Of a stretch of 64,000 nt of DNA, positions 50,564-58,654 are shown piece by piece (the stretch's first letter is position 1; every line of letters starts with the position of its first letter). The stretch comes from Anaerolineaceae bacterium. GTDB lineage: Bacteria; Chloroflexota; Anaerolineae; Promineifilales; Promineifilaceae. Position numbers and translations under genes: made by a program. The notes below the pieces were generated by a model. That model worked only from the letters and a program-made list of their open reading frames with translations, was not told where the DNA came from and ran no database searches. The DNA is taken from contig PABI01000119.1 of assembly GCA_002699125.1 (NCBI GenBank), positions 62,001 to 126,000 on the forward strand. Direction: 5' to 3'.

Positions 50564-50929
50564 TCAACCATCAGGCTGATGTCTGGGCAGGTCATTTATT
50601 TCTGCACTGGAAATCTTCAGCCAAACCGTTTTCTCACCAACCCTGTCTATCATAGAAAGCGGCACCAGAGGATAAACGGCCGTTGGTGGGATAAAGCCCA
50701 GTAAAAAATGGGTTGCTTCCTGGTGGTGACAAGCCAGCATGATGGCAGCCACAACACCTGCCTCAACACCATCTTGAGCAAAAACCGCATCACCTCGCTG
50801 GATCTCAACAAGATCGGCTTGCTGGCTTAACCAGACCTGATGTCTGATCAATAGTTTTTGCCCAGGTAAAACGGCCGTTGTCTCCAAACCTCGGCTGAAC
50901 GGTTTCCTTTGCCTAAAATATCCGTCCAT
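50564..50929 (-). CDS. PRC-barrel-like protein
   Basis: 121 residues after GAGGGAG. A beta-rich pattern (G-D-A-V-F-A-Q-D-G-V-E-A-G-V, F-L-L-G-F-I-P, V-Y-P-L-V-P-L-S-M-I-D) suggests a PRC-barrel or DUF2171-type fold. Not certain. It lies in the minus-strand run of small redox/stress genes. Confidence 0.45.
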   Translation of the reverse strand: MDGYFRQRKPFSRGLETTAVLPGQKLLIRHQVWLSQQADLVEIQRGDAVFAQDGVEAGVVAAIMLACHHQEATHFLLGFIPPTAVYPLVPLSMIDRVGEKTVWLKISSAEINDLPRHQPDG

Positions 50930-50965
50930 CTACTCTCCCTCATAGTCTGGCAAAATTCCCTACCG

Positions 50966-51394
50966 TTACGCTATCCTTTGTCGGTAGCCAACGACCAGCA
51001 TCGTTACAATGACAGCTGCCGCCACCAAATGCATAAAAGCGGCCACGCTGCTGGCCAAAATTGTTTTGTAGGGAACAGGAAGTAGATAGTCTGGAATGAA
51101 GCTCAACAGCAAAACCACAGCAGAAATTCTTAGAAACGTTTGCACCGGCTGCGGTTTGTGTGCCGCTAGCCAGGCAAAAAGAGCCGTAGCAACAGCCGTA
51201 GGTACGGCAGTGAAGAGGGCCGTTCTCGGATAACTATCCAAAGGCTTAAACAGGGCAATGTCCGGCCAGATAGCAATCGCCAGCCATTGTGTCATTAATA
51301 CAGCTAAAATGCTGGTTATGGCCGCAACCAATCCAATTTGTATCCATTGATTCCTGTCGGGCTGCGTTGTGGCCTGGGAATTAATCATCGTCAT
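50966..51394 (-). CDS. DUF6069-like membrane protein
   Basis: About 142 residues with four helices, start ATG 51394. The layout (V-A-A-I-T-S-I-L-A-V-L, A-L-F-T-A-V-P-T-A-V-A-T-A-L, L-H-L/M-H-L-V-A-A-A-V) matches DUF6069. Function unknown. A minus-strand terminator precedes it, so it has its own promoter. Confidence 0.6.
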   Translation of the reverse strand: MTMINSQATTQPDRNQWIQIGLVAAITSILAVLMTQWLAIAIWPDIALFKPLDSYPRTALFTAVPTAVATALFAWLAAHKPQPVQTFLRISAVVLLLSFIPDYLLPVPYKTILASSVAAFMHLVAAAVIVTMLVVGYRQRIA

Positions 51395-51423
51395 TTCACA
51401 TCCTCCATTTGCGTTACAGTTGC

Positions 51424-51473
51424 CACAAAAACAAATCACTTCTCGAATACAAAAAGCGTATCAGAGAAGTGAC
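51424..51473 (-). terminator. Intrinsic terminator of Crp/Fnr gene
   Basis: On the minus strand TCACTTCTC ... GAGAAGTGA forms a 9-bp stem (51465-51473 with 51436-51444), extended by ATAC/GTAT, followed by a T-rich tail (TTTGTTTTT). A smaller CCGAC-TTTT-GTCGG hairpin precedes it. Confidence 0.75.
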
Positions 51474-51517
51474 GGATAATCGCCGACTTTTGTCGGATTC
51501 GGTTGGATCTACCTAAT

Positions 51518-52204
51518 TTATAAAGCGATTTCGGCCAACGCTTGTCGATCCAAAAGGCGGATCTGGTGGCGATCAACGACGATGAAGCCGTCGTTTTCAA
51601 GGCTGCGCAATGCTCGTTGAACGACATCCGGAACCGTACCCAGCCGAGCAGCCAGTTCCGCTTGGGTGTACCAACGCGGCCGTTCCAGCACATCATCAAC
51701 AGCATCTTCAAGCAATAGGCGAGCCAGGCGGCCCGTAACAGGCCGCAGCGACAGGTCTGAGACCAACGAGACCAAATAAAGCATTCTTTCGGCCATTTTG
51801 GCGAGGATATGCTGTGCAAACCCCGGTTTTTTTTGCAGCAGGCGCAGCAGCGCCTGTTGTGGAATCAGCCAAATCCCGGCCGGCTCCAGGGCAATAGCTG
51901 TGGCTGGATTAGGCCGATCAGTGAAAACACCAATTTCATTGAACGTTTCTCCAGGCTCCAGAAAACGGAGTATTTGCTCCCGACCTGAAGGGGATGTTTT
52001 GACAACTTTGAGCCAACCATATTCCAGAAAATAGAGGCCGGGCTGGGCTTCTCCTTCCAGCACAATGACCTCGCCGGCGTCATATTCACGCCAGCGAGAC
52101 AATTGGGCCAAATCTCGCAAATCAGGTTCAGTTAACCCGGCGAACAGGGGGATTTCCCGCAAATGCTGCGCAAACTCATTCAATGATGGGCGTTTGGTCG
52201 TCAT
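51518..52204 (-). CDS. Crp/Fnr-family regulator
   Basis: About 228 residues. Cyclic-nucleotide-binding fold (~15-130) with E-Y-D-A-G-E-V-I-V and G-L-Y-F-L-E-Y-G-W-L-K-V; HTH (~150-215) with recognition helix T-V-P-D-V-V-Q-R, which matches neither the CRP nor the FNR code, so its site differs from those above. No Fe-S cysteines. It is divergently placed relative to nothing on the right except the P-type ATPase terminus. Confidence 0.85.
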   Translation of the reverse strand: MTTKRPSLNEFAQHLREIPLFAGLTEPDLRDLAQLSRWREYDAGEVIVLEGEAQPGLYFLEYGWLKVVKTSPSGREQILRFLEPGETFNEIGVFTDRPNPATAIALEPAGIWLIPQQALLRLLQKKPGFAQHILAKMAERMLYLVSLVSDLSLRPVTGRLARLLLEDAVDDVLERPRWYTQAELAARLGTVPDVVQRALRSLENDGFIVVDRHQIRLLDRQALAEIAL

Positions 52205-52262
52205 ACCTTCGATTATAACGACCGTCACTATTGAAGACGACTGGAAAGTATTGGTCCGGGAC

Positions 52263-54167
52263 TCAGGTCCGTAGCAGACGCATTCCGTTCAGGATAACGA
52301 TCATGACGGAGGCTTCGTGAACCAACATGCCGCCGGCCATGTGGACTTTGCCTAGAAGGACCCCTGCCAGCAGTAGAGAAACCGTTACCAGGGCAATGAT
52401 AACATTTTGCCGTATGTTATTCAGCGTTGCCTTAGAGAGTTGTAACGCTTCCGGGATCTTAAGCAGATCATCGGTCATTAAGGCAATATCGGCCGTTTCA
52501 ATAGCCACATCGGTGCCGGCCGCACCCATAGCAATGCCGATATCGGCTGTGGCCAAAGCCGGAGCATCATTAATACCATCGCCAACCATGGCCACTACGT
52601 GCCCTTCGCTCTGTAACTGGTGGATAAGTTCCAGCTTGTCTTCTGGCAAGAGACCAGCATGGACAGTATGTATACCTGCGGCGGCAGCAATGGCCTGGGC
52701 GGTGCGCTCATTATCGCCGGTCAGCATGACAACTTTCTTTAATCCGGCGGCTTTAAGCCTGTGTACCATCTCTGGGGCGGTGGGGCGGATTTGGTCGGCA
52801 ATACCCAGCACCCCGATTAGCAAATCATCAAGGGCAACAAATACGGCCGTTTTCCCTTCTCTTTGTAATTTATCCAGCTGCATTTGGGCCATGGTCGGAA
52901 TAGAGATGCCCAAATTAGCCATCAAGTCGTTTGTGCCCACACCAATCTGATGTCCCAGGTAGGTGGCCTGAACGCCCTGGCCGGTAAAAGTCTCAAATTG
53001 GTCAGCATGGGGAATGGGCTCAGTCGAATCTGCCGCCGCTACAATTGCCTGGGCAAGAGGATGCTCCGAGCCGGCCTCAGCAATGGCAGCCCAGTAAAGC
53101 ACCTGTTGCCTGTTCTCCTCCATAACTGTAGCTCTCCCATTACCACCGGCTGCAACAACGGTTTGTAGGGCAACAATATCGGTAACCACAGGCCGTCCAG
53201 CCGTAAGCGTGCCGGTTTTATCCAAGGCCAGGGCCGAGATTTTGCCTGCATTTTCCAGGTATTCACCGCCTTTGATAAGAATGCCCCGCTTGGCAGCGCG
53301 GCCAATCCCGGCCACAATGGACACGGGGGTGGAAATAACCAGTGCGCCGGGACAGCCAATGACGAGCAGCGTTAGTGCCAGTTCCAGATCACGTGTAATT
53401 AGATAAGCAGCACCGCTAAGCAGGATGATAAAAGGGGTATACCAGCGGGCAAACCGCTCAATGAAGCGTTGGGTAGGGGCCTTTTCTTCTTGTGCCTCTT
53501 CAACACGGCGAATGATGCGGGCCAGGGTCGTATCCGAGCCCACCCCGGTGGCCTTCACTTTGAGCAGACCTGCCTGGTTAACCGTCCCGGCAAAAACGGC
53601 CGTACCTGCACCTTTTTCTACCGGTATCGATTCCCCGGTGATGGCGCTTTCATCTACCGCAGAACGGCCGTCGATCACATCACCATCTACCGGTATTTTG
53701 GTACCCGGCTTAATCAATACCGTTTCGCCCGGTATCACTTCATGGGGCATGATTTCCATTTGCCGATCATTGCGCAGCACAATTGCTGTGGTGGGGGCCA
53801 GTTCCAACAACCCCTGCAATACCCGGCGCGTCTGGCCCAGCGTGCGGGCCTCCAGGTATGCACCAAAGAGAAAAAGGAACGTAACGGCCGCCGCTTCCCA
53901 ATATTCACCAATAACCAGAGCGCCGGCAGCGGCAATCGTGACCAGAAGTTCGATACTTATGTGACGCTGGCGCAGGCTGCGCCAGGCGCGTTGGGCAATG
54001 TCAAAGCCCGCTACCAGGGCGGCCGCCACCATCAGGCTATTGTGCCAATTTGCCTGACTGAGCAGATAGTTGCTGGCCAATGCCAATATGATGAGTAGAC
54101 CGGAAATGGCTGTTAACAGTTGACGTCGTTGTTTAGGTGACCGCCACGATGTTTGTAATTGTCTCAT
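52263..54167 (-). CDS. Heavy-metal P1B-type ATPase without metal-binding domain
   Basis: About 634 residues, start ATG 54167 after GAGGG. Eight helices; phosphorylation motif D-K-T-G-T-L-T, A-G-S-E-H-P-L, T-G-E-S, and G-D-G-I-N-D-A-P. The membrane metal site reads G-C-P-G-A-L-V-I-S-T-P-V rather than the usual C-P-C or C-P-H, so metal choice cannot be read off; overall closest to Zn/Cd/Co exporters. The N-terminal HMA domain is absent and is encoded by the separate gene at 54229. Confidence 0.9.
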   Translation of the reverse strand: MRQLQTSWRSPKQRRQLLTAISGLLIILALASNYLLSQANWHNSLMVAAALVAGFDIAQRAWRSLRQRHISIELLVTIAAAGALVIGEYWEAAAVTFLFLFGAYLEARTLGQTRRVLQGLLELAPTTAIVLRNDRQMEIMPHEVIPGETVLIKPGTKIPVDGDVIDGRSAVDESAITGESIPVEKGAGTAVFAGTVNQAGLLKVKATGVGSDTTLARIIRRVEEAQEEKAPTQRFIERFARWYTPFIILLSGAAYLITRDLELALTLLVIGCPGALVISTPVSIVAGIGRAAKRGILIKGGEYLENAGKISALALDKTGTLTAGRPVVTDIVALQTVVAAGGNGRATVMEENRQQVLYWAAIAEAGSEHPLAQAIVAAADSTEPIPHADQFETFTGQGVQATYLGHQIGVGTNDLMANLGISIPTMAQMQLDKLQREGKTAVFVALDDLLIGVLGIADQIRPTAPEMVHRLKAAGLKKVVMLTGDNERTAQAIAAAAGIHTVHAGLLPEDKLELIHQLQSEGHVVAMVGDGINDAPALATADIGIAMGAAGTDVAIETADIALMTDDLLKIPEALQLSKATLNNIRQNVIIALVTVSLLLAGVLLGKVHMAGGMLVHEASVMIVILNGMRLLRT

Positions 54168-54182
54168 GTTCAAACCCTCCTC

Positions 54183-54221
54183 ATGATCAGATGCCCTCAA
54201 CTACAAGAAGCATCTGATCAT
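54183..54221 (-). promoter_or_regulatory. Perfect 11-bp hairpin between HMA and ATPase genes
   Basis: ATGATCAGATG (54183-54193) pairs with CATCTGATCAT (54211-54221) around 17 bases. No T run, so more likely an RNA processing or ratio-setting element than a terminator. Confidence 0.55.
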
Positions 54222-54228
54222 TGGCCTC

Positions 54229-54444
54229 TTAAAAGGCAGCGACTGCTGCTTCGTAACCAACCTCGCGTACGGTTTGCACCAGAACATCTGCTGGCGTTGT
54301 GTCTGGATCGTGTTCAATTTCAATACGACCGGTGTTGAAATGAACTTTAGCGTCATTAACGCCCTCTAATCCTTGCAGCGCCTTTTCGATCTTGGCTACG
54401 CAGGAAGGGCAGGAAAGGTCTTGACTTCTAAGTAAGGTCTTCAT
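54229..54444 (-). CDS. HMA-domain metallochaperone
   Basis: 71 residues with one heavy-metal-associated domain; metal site L-S-C-P-S-C-V-A (C-x-x-C) near residue 12 and typical beta-alpha-beta order. It would bind the metal and hand it to the ATPase downstream, replacing that pump's missing N-terminal domain. AAAGGAG precedes the ATG. Confidence 0.9.
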   Translation of the reverse strand: MKTLLRSQDLSCPSCVAKIEKALQGLEGVNDAKVHFNTGRIEIEHDPDTTPADVLVQTVREVGYEAAVAAF

Positions 54445-54551
54445 GGTTCATCTCCTTTTTTGAATAAAATGTTTCTTTACAGTTAGCGTAGCGAAAAGGA
54501 GACGGCAGTTACATGATCTGGCTCAAATAACTGCAACTGGAGAAAAAGTTA

Positions 54552-54581
54552 AAGGCCCAAAAAGCATGCTTTTTGGGCCTT
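54552..54581. terminator. Strong palindromic terminator
   Basis: A perfect 15-bp palindrome (54552-54566 with 54567-54581, centred on GCATGC). The stem itself contains A5/T5 runs, so it may terminate either direction. It separates the Crp/Fnr gene from the HMA-ATPase operon. A looser GCAGTTA/TAACTGC repeat (54505-54534) lies in the operon's promoter region. Confidence 0.8.
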
Positions 54582-54610
54582 CAGGTTGTTGAGGGGGTTG
54601 TTGTTTTAAA

Positions 54611-55369
54611 TCAGCCGCCGGTATCTGTACCGGCAATCTTCTCCAGCCTTGTGCTGTCGGTAATGGCAATCCATTGCCGCCCGGTGCGAACCAGGCCTTC
54701 TTTCTGAAATTGGCTGACGATACGACTGGCCGTTTCGGTAGTTGTGCCGGTCATTTGGGCCAGATCGACCCGGGAAAGCGGCATTTGAATGAGTACAACT
54801 TCATTAGAGACTTCCCCCAGCTTCTCGGCCAGTTTCAGCAGCACAGCAGCGATACGTTGTTCAACCGAATCAGTGCTGAGCTGTCGCACAATTTCTCGGG
54901 TTTCACGCAGGCGTCTGGCTGTGATATCCAAGACCTTTAACGCAACCAGAGGATACCGCTTTAGCAAAGTATGGAACGCTTCGGCATTGATGCTAAGCAC
55001 GCAAACGGCCGTGTGTGTCTGGGCTGTATCTGGATAGCGTTCATCTGCTAAAGGCGAGAAACTCCCAAAATAATCGCCCGGCTGGAGAACATCCAGCAGT
55101 ACATCTTGGCCGGTCAAAGAATGGCGTAGTAATTTTACCTGGCCAGCAGCAACGACATACAGATTTGTTGCCTTTTCACCGCTAAAGTAAATAGATTCCC
55201 CGGGTTGGAAGCCGAATTCACGAAACTGCTCATTGACAATGCCAATCTCATCGGCAGCAAGATCGTTGAAGAATGGAACCTTTTGCAAAATAGTCAGGCG
55301 CATACCTACCGAACAGGTAGCCGGTTCCACTGTTTCAACTTTTACGGGTGTATTACGACGTGTTGACAT
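54611..55369 (-). CDS. Crp/Fnr-family regulator with FNR/DNR-type recognition helix
   Basis: 252 residues. Effector fold (~30-150), dimer helix and HTH_Crp (~175-240). The recognition helix T-T-E-T-A-S-R has the E-x-x-S-R of FNR and DNR, which read TTGAT. The four FNR cluster cysteines are missing; only a lone Cys occurs near the N-terminus, so it is more like DNR/NnrR (NO-sensing heme) than FNR. It is the best candidate to bind the TTGAT-N4-ATCAA boxes at 13212, 38043 and 56044. Confidence 0.88.
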   Translation of the reverse strand: MSTRRNTPVKVETVEPATCSVGMRLTILQKVPFFNDLAADEIGIVNEQFREFGFQPGESIYFSGEKATNLYVVAAGQVKLLRHSLTGQDVLLDVLQPGDYFGSFSPLADERYPDTAQTHTAVCVLSINAEAFHTLLKRYPLVALKVLDITARRLRETREIVRQLSTDSVEQRIAAVLLKLAEKLGEVSNEVVLIQMPLSRVDLAQMTGTTTETASRIVSQFQKEGLVRTGRQWIAITDSTRLEKIAGTDTGG

Positions 55370-55524
55370 TTTTATTTACTTCTCGATTAAGATGCTCGTT
55401 ACCAACTGAGCCAAACAGGTTATTAATTCTGGACGATGACAATCTGCCAAATATACGTTGTTCGTTACGCCGGCTAAGGGAGATGGGCTGCCGAACGCTG
55501 TCAATTCGACAGCCCCAATTTCGG

Positions 55525-55941
55525 CTACATATCCAGTGCGTCGTATCCAGGCCCTTCAGCGAAGAATTCATAGTTAGGTGGAATATCTTCCGTCAGGTCC
55601 AAAATTTCGCCGCCCTGGAGCTGTTTGGCGTTTAACAACTTCACGGGGTGGCCGTCAACTTCACCTTCAAACGGCTGGCCATCTGGGAGTAATTCTTTCG
55701 AATTGTTAATCCAGACGCCCGGCGGTGCCTCATAATCATAAGGCACCTCTTCCTCGGGGAAGATCGCTTCGTAGGGACATTCCGGCACACAGGCACCGCA
55801 ATCGATGCAGGTATCGGGGTCAATATACAACCAGGGCCATTCCGGCTCCGGCTGCCCCAGTATCATGCACTCCACCGGGCACACATCCACGCAAGCTGTG
55901 TCTCGCAAACATAGCCGGGTGATAATATGGGTCATAGGCAC
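55525..55941 (-). CDS. Ferredoxin, two-cluster (7Fe/8Fe type)
   Basis: 138 residues. First cluster C-L-R-D-T-A-C-V-D-V-C-P-V-E-C, second C-I-D-C-G-A-C-V-P-E-C-P-Y-E-A, then an acidic C-terminal extension of about 75 residues. The first motif spacing suits a [3Fe-4S] or [4Fe-4S] cluster. It is behind an FNR-type promoter next to narXL-like genes; may carry electrons for the molybdoenzyme. Confidence 0.9.
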   Translation of the reverse strand: MPMTHIITRLCLRDTACVDVCPVECMILGQPEPEWPWLYIDPDTCIDCGACVPECPYEAIFPEEEVPYDYEAPPGVWINNSKELLPDGQPFEGEVDGHPVKLLNAKQLQGGEILDLTEDIPPNYEFFAEGPGYDALDM

Positions 55942-56015
55942 TTTCCTCTAGTTGTGATGGTAACGGCCGTTTATCCGGTCTTATCGATCACAGCTGTAAT
56001 GTTTATCTTGATTGC

Positions 56016-56057
56016 ACTATAGTTGAGGATGTGCTTTCTGGCCTTGATCCATGTCAA
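56016..56057 (-). promoter_or_regulatory. FNR/DNR-type box with class II -10
   Basis: TTGAT-N4-GTCAA at 56044-56057 (one mismatch). On the minus strand TATAGT at 56016-56021 is at class II distance. It drives the ferredoxin gene at 55941. Confidence 0.75.
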
Positions 56058-56071
56058 GTAAAAGGTTTCTT

Positions 56072-56746
56072 TTACTCCCAATCTCCTAACAGACCACTTT
56101 TGGCAGCGAGGCGAGCCGCATGTCGCCGATTAACCGCGTGCATCTTCGCTAAAATGCTGCGGACATGGCTCTTTGTAGTGTGAATGGTAATCGCCAGCTG
56201 ATCGGCAATTTCCTGGTTTGACGCACCGGTAGCAATCAGATTTAACACTTCAAGTTCACGAGGTGTTAAGTCGGGGTCTTCATCTGGTGAGGGCTGTTGG
56301 GCAGATTGAGCGGCTAATCGTGCGTAATCATCTAAAAGGCTGGCGGCAAGTTTAGGTGGTAGCGTGGCTTCACCCCCTAATGCACCGCGCACGCCCTGCA
56401 AAAAATCGGCTGAGTTTGTGTCTTTAAGCATATAGCCATTTGCCCCAGCCTTGATGGCGGCAAACAATTTCTCATCTTTGTCATGTACCGTAAGCATGAC
56501 AACTCGCACTTCGGGCAAAGCTTCTCGAACCAGGCGCGTCGCTTCCAGGCCATCACAAATGGGCATATTAATATCCATGATGATCAAGTCTGGTCGCAAA
56601 TCTCGGGCCATGGTCAACGCTTCTAAGCCGTCCCCAGCCTGTCCTACAACCGATAGGTCAGACTGAGCTTTAATCAATCCAGCTAACCCTTCACGGAAAA
56701 GTTCATGGTCATCAACAAGCAAGATGCGAGCAGGTAGTGTCGGCAT
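56072..56746 (-). CDS. NarL/LuxR-family response regulator
   Basis: 224 residues: receiver with V-D-D-H, acceptor Asp in I-I-M-D-I-N, M-L-K-D; GerE HTH with L-T-P-R-E-L-E-V-L and I-H-T-T-K-S-H-V-R-S. Start overlaps the kinase stop by one base. With the NarX-like kinase it probably answers nitrate or nitrite and controls the molybdoenzyme operon. Confidence 0.92.
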   Translation of the reverse strand: MPTLPARILLVDDHELFREGLAGLIKAQSDLSVVGQAGDGLEALTMARDLRPDLIIMDINMPICDGLEATRLVREALPEVRVVMLTVHDKDEKLFAAIKAGANGYMLKDTNSADFLQGVRGALGGEATLPPKLAASLLDDYARLAAQSAQQPSPDEDPDLTPRELEVLNLIATGASNQEIADQLAITIHTTKSHVRSILAKMHAVNRRHAARLAAKSGLLGDWE

Positions 56747-58629
56747 TATTCAATTTCCAGTTCAGGTGTTTCTGTAGCTCTAATGGGGAAGCTGGCTGAA
56801 ATATGGGTGCCTTGCGCCGGGCTTGCGTGAACAGTAAGCTGCCCCTGGCAGCGCTCGGCCCGGGTCCGCATGATGGCCAGCCCTAAATGGTTTCGCTTAT
56901 TTACCTGAGTTGGATCAAAACCAACCCCATCGTCCATGATATTTATGGTGATTGTTTCCTGGTCTTGCTGTACGGTAAGCTGAACGCAGGCTGCCTGTGC
57001 ATGACGACGGGTGTTGGTTAACGCTTCACGGATGATGTGCAGGGCCTGTTTTTGGGCAACGGCCGTTAACCCAATGTCTACCTTATCATCCATGACAAAT
57101 TCAACCGGTATGCCAGTGTGTGTCTCAAAATCAGCCAGCGCCGTTTGTACGGCCGTCAAAAATTCATCATTGTCCGGTTCTGGTTCATGTAGGCCGGTGA
57201 GAGCTAAGCGCACCTGCGCATACGCTTGCTGTAGATTGCCTTGAAGCTCGGCAACCCGCTGGCCGGCCGCTTCTTCCTCTCCGGCAGCCAAATCATTGGC
57301 CAACAGGTCTACGCTCAAATGCATGGCACCCAGGTTTTGGGCCAGATTGTCATGCAGCGTGGCCGCCAGCCGCTCACGCTCAGCCAGCGATGCGTTTTCT
57401 TTGGCCTGCTGCTGGCTGGCTTCGATTAGTCGCGTGTTCTCAAGGGCCACAGCGGCCGCGTTGGCCAACAGCGTCAAGGCCCGGGTTTCGTCATTACTAA
57501 ACGGCCGTTGCAAACGGACCACACACACCGCGCCCAGGGAACGGCCGCGAACTTGCAGCGGCGCCATGGTGCAGGCGGCACCGGGGAAGTGGTGCAAAAA
57601 ACCGCAGGAGGCGCAGCTGCCTTCCGCCACAATTGTTTTATGTTCCCGGATAACGGGTTGTACAATGCCACGTGCCGCAGACTGGCGCAAGCCAACAAAC
57701 TGGCTGCCCGCACCGCTGTTTGCCACCAGTTCCAGAAAACGATCGTCCTTATCCAGCACGCAGACCGAAACCGCTCCCCCCTGCATCAGTTCTCGCGTAT
57801 GGTTGGCCACTGACTGCAATAATTGAGCCGAATCTAATTCCTGAACAATTTCCTGGCTGAACTCAAAAGCAGTGGTTAACTCCTGGGTGCGCTGGGCAAC
57901 CTGCTGCTCCAATGAGCTTTGATGGGCCGCAATTTGACCACGCATCGTCTCCAATGTTTTTCCCAGCCGCCCAATTTCATTGTCTGGCAGCGCCGGTATG
58001 GGCATCGCCAGACTGCCATTGCCAAATCCTTGGGCGGCATTATCCAGGGCAGTTAGAGGCTGGATAAACTGGCGACGGACAATAGTGTAGCCCCAGGCCA
58101 GCAGCAAAAAGGCGGCACCCAGAAAAACGAGCTGCACCCAGCGCAAACGGTTAATTTTTGCCTGTGCCTGCCGCTCGTAGCTGCTGACGACGGCATCCAG
58201 CCTGACCAGGAGTGTCTCGGAATCAGTTTGCAGGCGGGCATCGTTTTCTGGCGTAGTCAACTGGTTTTGGAGGTCAGGCCAAAGGATGGCAATTTCGCCC
58301 AGCAAGGCTATCGTTTCGGGATGGGTTGTTGGGGGCAGAGTGAGGGAACGGCCGTTGCCGGCAAGCACCGTGCCCCCTTCAGAAAGCGCCGTCAGGGTTT
58401 GTTGAAAAGCGGCAATGGTTTCTTCAAGCGCGGGATTGTCCGGGTCGGTGAGCGCCAGCCGCGTTATCTGCTGCAGCAACATGCGCTGCCGCCCGGCCAG
58501 GTTGATGATAGCCGCGTCGTTTTGCTGGGTCTGCACCAGCCAAAATGTTACCGTCACCGAGCTAACGACCAGCAGCAGAAAGCCCAGAAAAATCGACGCA
58601 AGCTGGATGCGTAAGCTGTGCCCGTTCAT
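56746..58629 (-). CDS. NarX-like sensor kinase with Cys-rich GAF
   Basis: 627 residues. Two helices flank a periplasmic type-IV-pilus-sensor-like region with the P-box N-L-A-G-R-Q-R-M-L, as in NarX/NarQ. Then HAMP (~190-245), a GAF domain (~265-410) holding S-C-A-S-C-G-F-L-H-H and A-A-C-T-M (C-x-x-C plus a third Cys), HisKA_3 with A-A-T-L-H-D-N-L-A-Q and HATPase (D-D-G-V-G-F-D). The Cys set could bind an Fe-S cluster, adding a redox input. It follows the nitrate-reductase-like operon. Confidence 0.88.
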   Translation of the reverse strand: MNGHSLRIQLASIFLGFLLLVVSSVTVTFWLVQTQQNDAAIINLAGRQRMLLQQITRLALTDPDNPALEETIAAFQQTLTALSEGGTVLAGNGRSLTLPPTTHPETIALLGEIAILWPDLQNQLTTPENDARLQTDSETLLVRLDAVVSSYERQAQAKINRLRWVQLVFLGAAFLLLAWGYTIVRRQFIQPLTALDNAAQGFGNGSLAMPIPALPDNEIGRLGKTLETMRGQIAAHQSSLEQQVAQRTQELTTAFEFSQEIVQELDSAQLLQSVANHTRELMQGGAVSVCVLDKDDRFLELVANSGAGSQFVGLRQSAARGIVQPVIREHKTIVAEGSCASCGFLHHFPGAACTMAPLQVRGRSLGAVCVVRLQRPFSNDETRALTLLANAAAVALENTRLIEASQQQAKENASLAERERLAATLHDNLAQNLGAMHLSVDLLANDLAAGEEEAAGQRVAELQGNLQQAYAQVRLALTGLHEPEPDNDEFLTAVQTALADFETHTGIPVEFVMDDKVDIGLTAVAQKQALHIIREALTNTRRHAQAACVQLTVQQDQETITINIMDDGVGFDPTQVNKRNHLGLAIMRTRAERCQGQLTVHASPAQGTHISASFPIRATETPELEIE

Positions 58630-58654
58630 GGCTTCATCATATCATAAAATGCAT

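Noticed and set aside
54611..55369. True FNR with an Fe-S cluster
   Set aside because: The N-terminal three-Cys cluster motif and the fourth Cys are absent; only the DNA-reading helix is FNR-like.
57296..57826. Long open frame opposite the NarX-like kinase
   Set aside because: Shadow of a high-GC codon pattern; the kinase frame carries all expected domains.
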